Shown one piece after another: positions 29,653 through 41,239 of a DNA stretch of 64,000 nt. This DNA comes from Bolinopsis microptera. Its lineage: Eukaryota; Ctenophora; Tentaculata; Lobata; Bolinopsidae. The DNA lies in NCBI RefSeq assembly GCF_026151205.1, contig NC_087080.1, positions 17,275,337-17,339,336 on the forward strand, in the 5' to 3' direction. The notes below the pieces were generated by a model. That model searched no databases, had not been told where the DNA came from, and saw nothing but the letters and a program-made list of their open reading frames with translations. A program made the translations under genes and the position numbers. Position 1 is the stretch's first letter. Each line of letters opens with the position of its first letter.

Positions 29653-30098
29653 TAAACAAATAATCAATTAAACAAATAATCAATTAAACAAATAATCAAA
29701 GTTTTAGCACATTTTACAGCATAAAATTTAAACAAATGAAAACATATAATAATGCTAGTAGTGGTAAATGGCCGTTTGTTCTGAGCTGTATGGTTTTTTG
29801 ACAATCAACTAGCGGGCAAGGAATGTACTGGCTGGTAGCTTTTGTACACACCAGAACGCTAGTCTGGTTGATTAGTGACCAAATTAGAGGCGTTGATAGG
29901 AAGGCATTATAATTTGTGGGTGTAAGAGGGAATATTTGGCATGCACTATTCTAGCAGCTATTTTGTAACAAATGGTCTTTACAATTAAGGGACGGTAAGT
30001 ATTTTGGGTGTTCAATACTAAATCATGGCTAAATGTCTAAGTGGGGGCCGGGGCTTTAAAATTAGGGGAGAAAAAGAAATGAATATTGGGTTATAATA
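29653..30098 (-). mobile_element. short element family A, inserted in a LINE
   Basis: On the minus strand it ends in a 3' tail of TTGATTATTTGTTTAA repeats (29641-29700) preceded by GCTGTAAAATGTGCTAAAAC. Near-identical copies lie at 40795-41222 (minus) and 42624-42835 (plus). The LINE reading resumes at about 30098 with TNQTKLFITQTRCI; the repeated ACCAA(T/C)CAA at both edges looks like a target duplication. Confidence 0.85.
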
Positions 30099-30945
30099 TT
30101 AAACCAACCAAACGAAGCTGTTCATAACTCAGACACGTTGTATAAGATTTTTTTTTGGAGACCTCAATGCATACCTCGACAAACATGCCACTTGTGCACG
30201 AGCCAGACCTTATACAAAACAGAGGTTAGGAGTTGCTTTTTTCGAAAAAGAGCACACCAAGCCCATTTTTAATCGACTAAAATTGCTTACTTTTCGCACT
30301 CCATACTCGTTGTATTGTACTATAGACTCATCAAAACGTGATACAAGCAATGTCATAATCCTCCCAAAAAAAACCAACACCTTTCTTTACATAGCCTCCA
30401 AATTGTGGAATATTCGACCAACTTAGGGCGGCTTCAGCGTCCGAACAGAAATAGTCTTCTTCCAAATCTGTCTATCCAGCATGAGTTTGTTAATCTCTGT
30501 GGAATATTAGCTTACATAAACGGATTCTAAATGAGAATGGGGAAATCCTCACACTTCTATATCTTTGGTTAAATCACGCTGTAAAACTATCATCCTAGGA
30601 TCTCAATCCATCAACAATAATAATACCTGGACTTACCACAACTTTCACATCGCCCCTCACTCAGTCACAGACCAAACCAGTTCATCACTCACTCACCCAC
30701 CAAATTGCCGACCCAATATCTATTGAAGTGGCGAAAATTTTCTAGACAAATGACATATCGATATTATTGCTGCAGCAGATACAAATGTGTAAATTAATTT
30801 ATTAATTTATCACTAATTATTTTATTATAATAAAATCACTTATGAGAAATGGTTATTTTGACTTTGAATATTTGAAGTAAATATGAATTGATTGTGGGTA
30901 TAAAATAAAATTTGTTTTACTAAAAATTTGTTTTACTAAATACCA
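30098..30945 (+). pseudogene. LINE C-terminus and 3' UTR, right of the SINE insertion
   Basis: KLFITQTRCIRFFFGDLNAY, CARARPYTKQRLGV and FFEKEHTKPIFNRLKLLTF continue the LINE at 29160-29652, ending LYIASKLWNIRPT and stop at about 30425. The UTR runs to a tail of AAATTTGTTTTACTAA repeats at 30900-30945. Confidence 0.82.
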
Positions 30946-31670
30946 ACATAATTATATTCCCAACCGTCTGAATCATTAAATTAACTTGGAAATTCAATCC
31001 TCAACTTAACTTTTAACGTTTTAAACTGCTATGGTGACATTATCTTAACTTATTTTTTTTACATACTTCTTCTAGTGTGGTGACTTGGGGTCCATAAATA
31101 TAACAATACAAGCTGATAAACCAAAAAGAACAACGGGGTACTGGGTAGGTAACCCTGGGTGCGTAAACTTTACGGTCTGCTCTCTCCAAGATCAGCCTGC
31201 TTCTCCATTTTACCGTGAAGCCTAATTTCTAGTTTTTATGCAAGTGCATGTTTACTAATCTTAATGTACTTAACAACTCAATAGCCCAAGTCACCATACC
31301 CGTAGTATATTCCATGGTAATAGAAGAACTTTAAAGTTTTTCAAATTGTTGCTATAATTGATTTAAATAAAAATTTGTTGTTTTCTTGAAAATTTTGTTG
31401 TTTTCTTAATCAATCATGAGTATCGTTTGTGGCTAACAATCAGAAGATATTATATCGCTCTTATTGTATAAAAGTCTCCATGTATTGTTGAGTGCAACAG
31501 CACAGTGTATCATTGGTACTATTGTAGTAGTTGTTGTATGCTTATCGTGGTATGCATTATTCTGCATTTAAACAGGCACAGTGTATTTTCTGGTGATCGA
31601 ATTGTCACATCAACTTTGATGATAACCTTATTATATTTGTTATTTAAATATGCATTATATAACATAAATA
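30946..31670 (+). other. non-coding, includes another tail-bearing short element
   Basis: No gene seen. About 31130-31410 ends in two copies of AAATTTTGTTGTTTTCTTGA-like repeats (31365-31408) after a TTTAAATAAA lead-in, so it is probably a further short retroelement of the tail-sharing group. Confidence 0.5.
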
Positions 31671-32215
31671 CAGGGTAGGCCAACAGTCACTGGACATGCG
31701 TTGGCCTTAATAGCTCCGCCGTGTTTTATATTTGAGAGCTGTTGCTTTGCAGATAGCATACTGTACCTTCTGATTCGAGGATTCCGTCGTCAAAATGTGA
31801 AAAATTCTAATATTTAAGATCACGCCCATTCAAAATTAAAACACCTACATTGTTCTCTCTGAACATGCTGGACGCCTGATTTTTTTCAGAGAGGGTAGAT
31901 TATTGACTAGGTTGCCGTTTGGTGTGAGCAATAGCGAACAGCACGCACACTCCTTTGCCCCGTCAACCTATATCTAATCTATTTAAAGAGTGACAACCAT
32001 ACTACACATTGAATTAGGATTCCTTTAAATATCAAATTGATTTATTGTAAACTTGTTTACTCTGTAATAAATGGCATAAAATTGAATTTTGTTTAACTGA
32101 ATTTTGTTTAACTGATTGAATGTTGCATATGATCTAAAAAATTTACGTGAAACAGATTAGAAATGACGAAGTTATCAAGCATTTTTTGTATCTCGTTAGT
32201 GCCTTACAAAATGAC
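31671..32215 (-). mobile_element. mariner-type MITE interrupted by a short element
   Basis: ACAGGGTAGGCCAACAGTCA starts the element; TAGCTCCGCCGTGTTTTATA, ATTCCGTCGTCAAAATGTG and, after the interruption, AACAGATTAGAAATGACGAA match the reverse complement of 61190-61532. The insertion (31910-32117) splits GATTAT from the ATGTTGCATATGATC continuation. Confidence 0.85.
31910..32117 (+). mobile_element. short element family B, nested in a MITE
   Basis: GTTGCCGTTTGGTGTGAGCA...CCTTTGCCCCGTCAACC to a tail of AATTTTGTTTAACTG repeats. A near-identical copy is at 51852-52060. The body motif CACGCACACTCCTTTGCCCC resembles family A and the element at 40085. Confidence 0.88.
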
Positions 32216-33304
32216 AACCCAAAACGGCATCACTTCAAATCCGATTTGGGAAAAAGTTTCATTATTCTTTCACGTGTCTTACTGTTAGATATATATATGA
32301 TGTTTTAAATATTATACCAGTTCTGTTTTTACCAGAATATATTAAAAAAGGAAAATTTTTTATACTTTGAAAAAAATTTAAAAACGTCATTTTGTGAGGC
32401 GTAAAAATCATTTTTTGTTTTCATACTTGAACACAGTATTTGGTTATATTTGATATTTTCTATGACTGGATAGATCACTTTTCAGTGTTTAGTCAACGTT
32501 TGACATGTTTTAGGAGTTTTTATTACTCTCTGCTTTCACAAAATAGAAGCTTTATTTCGTTGAGTTTTGAAATCAGAGTTTGAAATCAAAGAGTTTGAAA
32601 TCAAAGTTTTGATATATCAGAGCTGCACTTTTTTAATGCTACTTGATTGTTAACTGTCAGATTATGATTATTTTTTACTCCTTCTTTTATTGACTGTTTC
32701 TGATCCATTTTAGATGATGAAAGTAATTCAATCTGAAACATTGTCATTTTGTAAGGCTTTTCGGTGTCATTTTGTGAGGCATTTTGATCAAAATTGATGA
32801 TCAAACAAACACATTTAGGCTCATCATAAGCTTACTGGGTTTAAGAATACCAATAATTAGGCAAGGGGCATCCAATATAAATATGCCATCTTTGTATCAT
32901 AAAATAAAACTGTCATTTTGTGAGGCATAACACTGTCATTTTGTGAGGCTAGGTCATTTTTTTGTCATTTCTTCTACCAAAGTCACTAAATCAGTTTTTT
33001 TTTATTTGATCAGAGTAGTCTTTGATTGACGTAAGTCATGGTAGTACCTGGTTTTCTGGGGTTAAATTCTAAACTTTGGTCTCCATTCTGGGTAACAGTT
33101 AGGCGGGGCAATGACTGAACAGCAAAAACGTCCATATTTATTTAAGAAATATAGATTCTATGTCATTATCATTCCTTGGGAAGTGTTAATTAATGCTTTT
33201 TTCTTTCATACAGTAAAATGAATAGGCTTCAATGTATAGGGACCCTAAGCTACAGCATGGTCAATGTGAGCTGTCATTTTGTGAGGCCTGTCATTTTGTA
33301 AGGC
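32201..33304. repeat. eight dispersed copies of TGTCATTTTGTRAGGC
   Basis: The 16-mer occurs at 32201-32216 (inverted), 32385-32400, 32742-32757, 32765-32780, 32911-32926, 32934-32949, 33272-33287 and 33289-33304 (the second of these has a one-base change at its start). Spacing is irregular, so this is not a simple satellite. Confidence 0.85.
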
Positions 33305-33790
33305 CGATACCCGTACCAAATTTATTATTTTCAATAAAAATGTTCAAATCCAAAAATGTTGCACGTTTATTATTTATATTCGTTCTTTCTAATATTATAC
33401 ATGGCAGATACATCTCTTTATGGTCTTTATCAGAATTACTTATACCATTAGGGTTACAAAGATCATCAATATATCCAAAACAATATTTAAAATATTTTTT
33501 ATGATTACAATCTACTGGTATTAACTCACCAACATATTTATATTCGTAGAACATAAGGTATAAAATATAAATTTGCTAAAAATGGTGCACAATCACAACC
33601 CATTGGCACTCCTATAATCTGCTTGTATATATTGCCTTTAAATTTAACAAATATATTATCTAACAAATATCTTAATAACTCTTTAATATTGAAAGTGAAA
33701 AGCAAAAGGTTGCACAGTAACCACGTGGTATCGTGCACGTGCAAAGATTTGCAAGCGCCATTTCGATCGGTTTTCAAGTGGTAATAACGT
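33291..33790 (-). pseudogene. Penelope-type reverse transcriptase fragment
   Basis: Two minus frames give KQIIGVPMGCDCAPFLANLY and then YEYKYVGEL, YCFGYIDDLCNPNG, ATFLDLNIFIENNKFGTGI. The GVPMG.DCAPFLANL and YIDDL catalytic blocks mark an RT of Penelope/DIRS-like type, different from the pair at 16050-19300. Frameshifted and truncated. Confidence 0.75.
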
Positions 33791-33959
33791 TGTGTTTAGT
33801 GCAAGCAAAATTTTAATCAGCTGTGTCTTAGCTTCAGTTGTGTAGGATATTTTTTGACGCGATTTAAACTACCTAACAACCGCTCCTAAGTCAGTGTTTG
33901 AGAAACCTGATGTTCAATGTTCATGGACCTCATCTTAGAAATGTTTTGAATTATTAATA

Positions 33960-34310
33960 CCCCTTATTTATTTCTACTGATAACTTGTATAAACGCTGTA
34001 ATGTGGAGCCATTATTAGCAATAGTGGACGGAATTCGATGGAAAATGTTGGGTCATGTTTTACGTGGACCTACTGATGGTCCAGTCTATAGCTCACTTGT
34101 ATTTGCAAACTAACCTATTTTCAATGATTAAGTGTGATTTAAGTGACCGTAATATTTACTTAAATATGAAAGATCACTTAAATTGTTGAAGAAACTTAGC
34201 ATTGAACAAAGTTTTTTTGGAGAAGACTGCAATTTGATAAAGATTTAATTTTAGCTTACGAAAAAAATAAGGCAGCAGCGTTGTAAAATTTGTAGCTATC
34301 TGTTGCTTAG
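33960..34310 (+). pseudogene. LINE C-terminal remnant
   Basis: NLYKRCNVEPLLAIVDGIRW, KMLGHVLRGPTDGPVYSSLV and later SDRNIYLNMKDHLN. Same family as 15080-15450. Confidence 0.7.
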
Positions 34311-35378
34311 AACTTTAGTACAGTACAATTTATTGTGGGTATTTCCGACTTTAATATTTTCCGACAATATTGATCATTTTTTTAGACAGTCTAGTCACAA
34401 TTTTTCAACAAAATTGAGTTGTTTGTACAAGGATTGCTATAAACACAAACTTTTTTGAATCTCTTAGAAGTTCACGTTTAGAGGAGTCAGGAGGGTGATT
34501 ATCCCTGAGATGAAGCAGAGGGCATCTAGGCATCCACGGACGCTCTGAAATTATTGTCTGGTGCTTGAAAAAAGAAATCGTGTTCGAAAATATTGCGATA
34601 TGAAGCTTCTCATTTTACTCAAACCTTTGAATGTAAGCGCACGCATGATCTTTGTGAAATCATGTTTTGAGGCATCCAATCCTCGTTTTGGACGCCTCAG
34701 CCGCTCGTAGTCAACAAACAGCGCGTAGTCAACAACCCGACACAACTGTCAAGCAGCTCTAACGAGCCGCCTCTGAGATGTATTAGACTTTGTTGACGTG
34801 ATATAGTATTAGTACTGAGAATGCGACCCCTTATGCAAACTCATTAGCTCGGTTCAATGTGTGCTTGTTAGCTGATGTGCCCGTTACTGCTTCTCGAATC
34901 ATGTACTTAAAATCATAATATGATCTCATATTACCCCTTAACTCCTCTAATGCTTAACAATACTTCATGACAACAGGGTACCAATACTTATTTTGGATAC
35001 TTTGGAGAGTTTTATAGATTCCTCTACTGGGTCATCAAATAGTTCGACCGCCCTTGCAGCATCGCTGCTGCCTTATTCATACTCCAGTCCAACAAAGAAT
35101 GAGGTGAAGATCTGATGCAGATGGATTGGTGTTCCATACACGTGGCCCCATTACTGGAATGAACAGAGGCGGCTATTGAGGGCGTCCAGGCGTCCGTGGA
35201 CGCCCTAAAATTATCATCTGGTGGCTGGTACTTAAAAATAGAAATAGTGCTTTACTTGGTAATTATAGTATAGTGTTCGGAAATATCTAATCGTAATATT
35301 TATTTATTTATTTGCTGTTTCATCTGCGCTGCAGCAGGGCCATCAACTGAAATGACCACCCTTATGCTTGCGAGGAAA
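34311..35378. other. non-coding transposon debris
   Basis: GCATCCACGGACGCTCTGAAATTAT... (34535) and GGCGTCCAGGCGTCCGTGGA...AATTATCATCTGG (35190) are related and each contains an inverted GGACGCC; GAAAGCGCACGCATGATCTT-like sequence at 34640 recurs at 40690. Probably remnants of one DNA transposon family. No intact gene. Confidence 0.45.
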
Positions 35379-36073
35379 GCTTAAACCTAAGATGGCAAGT
35401 ACGTACGGTACAGGGCTTTAAGTACATACGGTACAGCTACTTTTAAAGGTACGTACCGTACAGGCCCTATAGGGTACAGCCTTTTTTGGAAAAAAATTTA
35501 ACTTTTTTCAAAGTTAGTGGAGTACTTGCAATGTTCCTTTGGCTTTAGTATTATCATAATTTTATTTGACGTAGTAGTCGAAGAGAAACATGAACTGTTA
35601 AGATAATAAATTAACAGTGAGAGATAAAAATGAGCAGTGACAGATAAAATCAGTATCTCATTTTAATGTGCTTATTGGAGTAAATAAACACTAGTTTTTC
35701 AGCAAGCTGAGGCTTCAGCCTCAGCCTTCTTTTATTCATAAGATATTCGTAATCTCTAAATAAAAGTTTGTTTCACATAATGAGGATGCGCTCAAAATCG
35801 CGTAAACAACATCTGCCAACTTTTTCAACCAACATAGTTCAAGCCGCCAATTATACAATGTCATTGTACAACTGCTCTGAATCTAATGGTATAAATTGAA
35901 ATGCAGCGATGAGCGAATTCAGCTTCCATGAAAGTTGTCGTGTAAACACTGGGTTTTTGTGCATTTTTTTGCAATTGCAACCACTGTACCTTTTAGCCCA
36001 CGTTTAAAAGTACGTACCGTACAGCTATTTTTAAAGGTACGTACCGTACGTACTTGCCATCTAAGGCTTAAAC
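35379..36073. mobile_element. 695-bp TIR element with GTACGTACGGTAC ends
   Basis: Left GCTTAAACCTAAGATGGCAA...GTACGGTAC (35379-35411) is inverted at 36041-36073 with two mismatches. Subterminal GGTACGTACCGTAC palindromes repeat at 35449 and 36008-36050. No transposase frame; a MITE. Confidence 0.8.
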
Positions 36074-36515
36074 GTGCGCTATTAGCCAATCAGCATAACC
36101 ACGCCCTGCTTAATTGGACCGTAAAAGATTTTGACTGCACAAATATTGTTTTCCAAACATTATAACTGGCTGGTCACACACATCTCAATTAAATTCCTCT
36201 AGGCTACTGTTTTCCAAGTCTTGTCCTGTGAGTAAAGAATGTGTGAGAAAGTTTTAATAAAATAAATGTATATTTTTTGAATTTTCTTAAACTAATCTGA
36301 GAATGAAGTATAAAGAAATTTTTGATTAGCACTGTATAGTTTAAGATGTTTATAGTTTATTATAACCATTGATACAAAGGCCATAATCTTTCGCCAGCTC
36401 TCTAATATCCACCTTGAAGCTGCATTTTATATCCTTGAACTACACAATATAAACTAAAGATTTACTGAAGACTTTTTGTCACAACAAGACTGCAACCTAT
36501 AGTAACAACTATAAA
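36074..36515. other. no recognised feature
   Basis: AT-rich sequence between the MITE and the tail of the RTE-type LINE. No exon, RNA or repeat relationship seen. Confidence 0.4.
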
Positions 36516-36537
36516 CACTACTACTACTACTACTATG
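36516..36537 (-). repeat. (TAG)n 3' tail of RTE-type LINE
   Basis: Seven ACT/TAG triplets directly following the ORF end on the minus strand, the kind of trinucleotide tail expected at an RTE-clade 3' end. Confidence 0.7.
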
Positions 36538-36543
36538 TCGGAG

Positions 36544-39515
36544 CTAAGTCCGATCTACGCCAGAAAACCCCCTCCATATATCCCTGTCCCGCATCAGGGT
36601 TCGCAGTTCCTCTTTAGAGTTTGTCCCAACTTCCTTCAGTAACATAGACAAGTAGCTTTGTCTTGGTCGGCCTTGCTGTGCTCTACCGTGCGTAGGTTCC
36701 CATAAGACTAAATCACTGGCAAGTAGCTCAGGATGTCGGATGCAGTGTCCCGCCATTTTTAATCTCCTGCTTCGTAACTTGTTTGACAGCCTTGGGAGGC
36801 TACCATACAAAGTTATATTGCTGACCTTGTCCTTCCATGAGATACCCAGCACCATACGCAACATCTTTGTGTATGTCCCGTCCAAACTTTTCTCTTGAGC
36901 CTTTGTCAGTGTCCAGGTTTCTGATCCGTAGAGCAGTACTGATTCACAAGCCGCTATGAACAATCTAATCTTTAGGCTCTTTGAGAGTTTGGATTTCCAG
37001 ATATCCTTCAGTCTATGTAGGGCACCCCACGCTTTTCCCTTTCTAACCCTTATCTCCCTATCTGTGCTCTCAATCCAGGAGCCTAAGTAGATGAAATCAT
37101 CTACATTTTCTATGGCTTCCCCGGATCGACTTTGTAGGTCGCTAGATCGATCCTCCATATTCAGTGTCATGACCTTGGTCTTGCCTTCGTTTATGTGTAG
37201 TCCCACGCTTGCTGCCGCCGATTCTACTCTGAGCAGGAACTCGTTAGCCTTGTCCATGTCCTCAGATATAAGTGCTATATCATCTGCAAAGTCCACATCG
37301 GTGATGATCTTGGGCCCCACTCTTCTGCTTTTTCTACGTTCGAGGGTGAGTCCAAGTCGCTCCGCATCATCGCCTATGGCTTGCCTCATACAGTAGTCGA
37401 TGACTATTGCAAAGAGGTAAGGTGCTAAGGTATCACCCTGTAACACACCTGCAAGTATCTCGAACAATTCAGTTTCTCCGTCTGGAGTTAGGACTTTGGC
37501 CATTGTCTTCTCGTACATGAGCCGTATAAGCTGCACGATTTTGACTGGAATGCCGTAAGCTTCTAGAATCTTTAGCATTTTCCCACGATGTACACTGTCG
37601 AAAGCCTTCTTAAAGTCTATAAATGTCAGAACAGCTGGCAGTTTCCGACTCTTGACACCCTCTATAAGACGTCTCAGTACCAATATCTGTTGAGTTGTTG
37701 ACCTTCCTGGTCTGAATCCATTCTGGTTTCTACGCAGAATTGTCTCGATTTCTGGCTTCAACCGGTTTAGAACCATCTTGTTTAGAGACTTGGCAACTAG
37801 GGATGACAAGCTTATTCCCCGATAGTTCATTGGTTCGCTAAGGTCGCCCTTCTTTGGAATTGGTATGATGTTGGCAGTTGACCATTGGTCTGGTTTCTCA
37901 CCTTTCAATAGAGCATTGTTACAGAAGTCTAAGACAATTTGATCAAGGTCGCATCGTTTTAAGACTTCTGGGGCTATGTTGTCGTCACCCCATGCTTTCC
38001 CTTCCTTTATGCTGGACTTTGCTTTCCTGTACTCATCCAACGTAAACGGTTCTGTTCCGATATTCAGAGGTGGGTGGACTGGATCAATATCCTCTTCCGC
38101 GTTCTCTACCGTCGGTGGTGAGCCGAGAAGAGTAGCAAAATAGTCCTTCCATTTCTGAACCCTTTCCGTTGGTGAGTTTCCCTTGATTTTGCCAGTATAT
38201 GATGGAGCTTTACCTGTGATCTTGTTGATCATGGTCCAGCTTTTAGCATGTCTGCCCTGCCAACTTGCTTCCTCCAGTTCCCGGACCTGCCCCTCCAGCA
38301 GGTGCTCTTTGGCTGCTTGATAAGCATCGCCTAGCTTCTGTTTGCCCTCTTGAACAGCTATTCGGTTGTCTTCTGTAGCATCTGAGTGGTATTTTATGCT
38401 ACATTCCCTCAGCTTCAGCCTGGCAATCTCAACACTTGGAGTCGCTGAGATTTTACATCTTTTCTTTTTCTCCTTTTCAGGTAGTAAAAGTCGAGAAGTT
38501 GTCCTATTCGCATCAATAAAGCATTGGTACCTTTCTGTTGCCGTCTGATCATCCTTTTCAAGTATGGAAAAGCGGTTTTTAACTTCCACTGTGTACCTCT
38601 CTTGTAGAGCGATATCAGTTTTAAGTTTAGACCAGTCCAGAACCGGAGCCCTCTTCTCCGTCTTGCTTATCCGTAGACTAAGCTTTACCCTTGCTACGAC
38701 TACTCTGTGATCCGAGCCAATACTGTGGAAACTACCATATGCTTCGGAGTTCTTGACGGAGTTCCGCCATTTCTTCCGGCAAATGATGAAGTCGATTTGA
38801 GATTTACTTTGACTCATATCTGAGAGATATGTCCAGAGTTTACCTCTTCGCTTCTGAAATCTGGTGTTTGTGATTTCTAGCTGTCGCTCCAACAGCATAT
38901 CCTCTAGCAGTCTACCATTTCGGTTTGCTGGACCCTTGTGGAAGGATGTCCAGTTTCCTGATGATGAGACATGCGCATTGAGGTCTCCTACAACGAATAG
39001 TAAGTTGTGGGCTGGTATCTGGTCGATGGCACCACCAAGGCTGTCGTAGTAGTTTTCTGCTTCGTCGACAGTCGCCCCCTCTGTCGGGCTATAACTCACA
39101 ATAACAGTTGTGACCGGGTTCCCTGCAAAGTTGGCTACCATCGTCCTCCTGTCATGTGAGTATACACTAATCAATGAGTTGAATACTGTCTTTTTGTCCA
39201 AGACAATACCAACCCCACCAGCAGCCGCCCCATTGCTGGTTCTCCATGCCGAAGTTGTTATGAGGTGAGAGCTTCCAAGATCTTGATACTCGATTTCAGT
39301 GCTATGTACTACCCGATGCTCCTGAATGCCCAAAATATGTACGCCACTATCCCTCATGCATACACCCAGCTCATCCCTCTTGTATTGTTCTCTTATTGTT
39401 CGTACATTAAGAGTTCCTACAAGAATTTCCTTCTGGCCACGTAGTAGTAGGGTACCAGCCTTTGAAAGAGTTGGAGCAGGAGATTTGGGTGTGACCCGCC
39501 GGTCGAGAGATTAAG
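36544..39515 (-). CDS. RTE-type non-LTR retrotransposon ORF (APE endonuclease + RT), nearly intact
   Basis: The frame is open from a stop at about 39515 to 36544 (first ATG at 39357 gives 937 residues; homology TLNVRTIREQYKRDELG continues upstream of it, so the real start is earlier or lost). N-terminal apurinic endonuclease: ILGIQEHR, VVGDLNAHVSSSGNW, SQIDFIICRKKW, GSDHRVVVARVKL. Reverse transcriptase: NYRGISLSSLVAKSLNKM, QNGFRPGRSTTQQI, TFIDFKKAFDSVHR, LAGVLQGDTLAPYLFAI, DVDFADDIALISED (catalytic, about 37285), then LLYGSETWTLT and CIRHPELL. All key residues are present and no stop or frameshift is visible over 2.9 kb, so it is young or recently active. Intergenic between ARMC2 and LITAF. 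Confidence 0.93.
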
Positions 39516-40084
39516 GTGTGTGCCCGAGGTAAATACCCCACACACCATGTGTTGAGTCTACGGCGGCGCCCGGCCAATAGGCAGGTCACAAATTGTTTTG
39601 CCAGACTTGTATAACCGCATCATAGTACTCAAGCGAACAACCATCCCCCTGTTCGCTAGGGCCGTTACTGCAGAAAGCCTCACGTCTAGAACAATTGATC
39701 ATTTGTCGCTCCTGATCCTAGAGCATCCTTGTCTCGTTACTTGTCACATGCACTTTTTCTAAAGAGGAACTGTATAGTGATATACAGAAAGAAAATCTGT
39801 AGTAGATTTTCAAAGGCGACTGATAATATTGCGGACGCCACACCAACAATATGACAACCATACCATAATCCAACATTCCCATGCACCTTTATAGTTTAGA
39901 GTGCTTAGCACTATCCCAACTGCCAATATATTGCCAAAACGTTTTTGTCCAACAGAAATGCCAACTATAGTTATAGTGTTATACACTGTGCCTCAAACTA
40001 TAAACAGAACCCCTAATGTCTACTAACAAATTTCTTCTAGTCCTAATATGAGCCTTGTCTCTAAAAACCTAACTGAACTAGCGC
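39516..40084. other. 5' region of the RTE-type LINE and flank
   Basis: GC-rich sequence to about 39590 is probably the 5' UTR of the minus-strand LINE (GGCGCCGCCGTAGACTCAAC). Beyond that nothing is recognised up to the short element at 40085. Confidence 0.4.
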
Positions 40085-40342
40085 TTGAGGTGTGTGCAAA
40101 AGCTTTCAGGCACGCACATTCCTTGCCCCGTTAGTTACCTGTCCTTCCAAAACCAAACTAGCAGTCAAGGACAAAAAGTCATACACCAAATGGGCATTAT
40201 ATTTTATGAATTGTTTTACATCTTTTTATTCTGTAAAATGTGCTAAAATTAAATTTCTTGTTTCATTGAAATTTCTTGTTTCATTGAAATTTCTTGTTTC
40301 ATTGAAATTTCTTGTTTCATTGAAATTTCTTGTTTCATTGCT
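40085..40342 (+). mobile_element. short element with six-fold tail repeat
   Basis: TGTGTGCAAAAGCTTTCAGG, CACGCACATTCCTTGCCCCG and CTGTAAAATGTGCTAAAATT resemble family A. It ends in six near-identical AAATTTCTTGTTTCATTG repeats (40250-40342). Confidence 0.82.
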
Positions 40343-40359
40343 TTACTTCGGACAACCAT

Positions 40360-40660
40360 GGCTACATAGTTACGCTGTAACCAGCACTTACAGGAAACCG
40401 AAGGATCAAGTACTAAGGCCAGCGACGGTTAGGGTGTTATACCACACTTTCTTCGCCCGAAGCTTCGCTGTATTGATCATGTACAGCTCCTCATTTAACC
40501 CTCACACACGATTGCTCGAGCATTCAGCTGCGTAGACCGGGGGCTGCATAGGTCCAACGGAACCCTTAGCAGAGCGTCAACGATGCTTACCCCATGGCTA
40601 GCGGCACAGACAGGAATCGAACCCGGGACCCTAACGAACTGCGCAACATAGCCATATAAA
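40360..40660 (-). mobile_element. tRNA-derived SINE, same body as 10600-10850
   Basis: The minus strand shows a B box (GGGTTCGATTCC) after a shortened tRNA head, then GGACCTATGCAGCCCCCGGT, CAGCTGAATG and TGAGGGTTAAATGAGGAGCT, parallel to the plus-strand SINE at 10600. Confidence 0.8.
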
Positions 40661-40794
40661 GCTCTTTATTCACTCAAACGTTCGAATGAAAGCGCACGCA
40701 TGATCTTTGTGGAATTTTGTGTTGTTGGTCGTCCACTCCTACGTTTGGACGACTAAGCCACTCAGTTTTAACACATATTTAATTGTAAACAATC

Positions 40795-41222
40795 AAACAA
40801 ATAATCAATTAAACAAATAATCAAAGTTTTAGCACATTTTACAGCATAAAATTTAAACAAATAAAAACATATTATAATGCTCTTAGTGGTAAATGGCCGT
40901 TTGTTCTGAGCTGTATGATTTTTTGACAATCAACTAGCGGGGCAAGGAATGTACTGGCTGGTAGCTTTTGTACACACCAGAACGCTAGTCTGGTTGATTA
41001 GTGACCAAATTAGAGGCGTTGATAGGAAGGCATTATAATTTGTGGGTGTAAGAGGGAATATTGGGCATGCATTATTCTAGCAGCTATTTTGTAACAAATG
41101 GTCTTTACGATTATTAAGGACGGTAAGTATTTTGGGTGTTCAATACTAAATCATGGCTAAATGTCTAAGTGGGGGTTTAAATTTAAGGGAGAAAAAGAAA
41201 TGAATATTGGGTTATAATATTA
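40795..41222 (-). mobile_element. short element family A, full copy
   Basis: Almost identical to 29653-30098 over its length, including CTAGCGTTCTGGTGTGTACA and the TTGATTATTTG tail repeats, which lie at the low-coordinate end. Confidence 0.88.
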
Positions 41223-41239
41223 AACGGGTACAAAGCACA

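Noticed and set aside
34551-34745. 64-residue minus frame as a gene
   Set aside because: Lies in repeated transposon debris and shows no conserved motif.
37091-39049. Plus-strand frames across the RTE-type LINE
   Set aside because: Shadows of the long minus-strand coding region.
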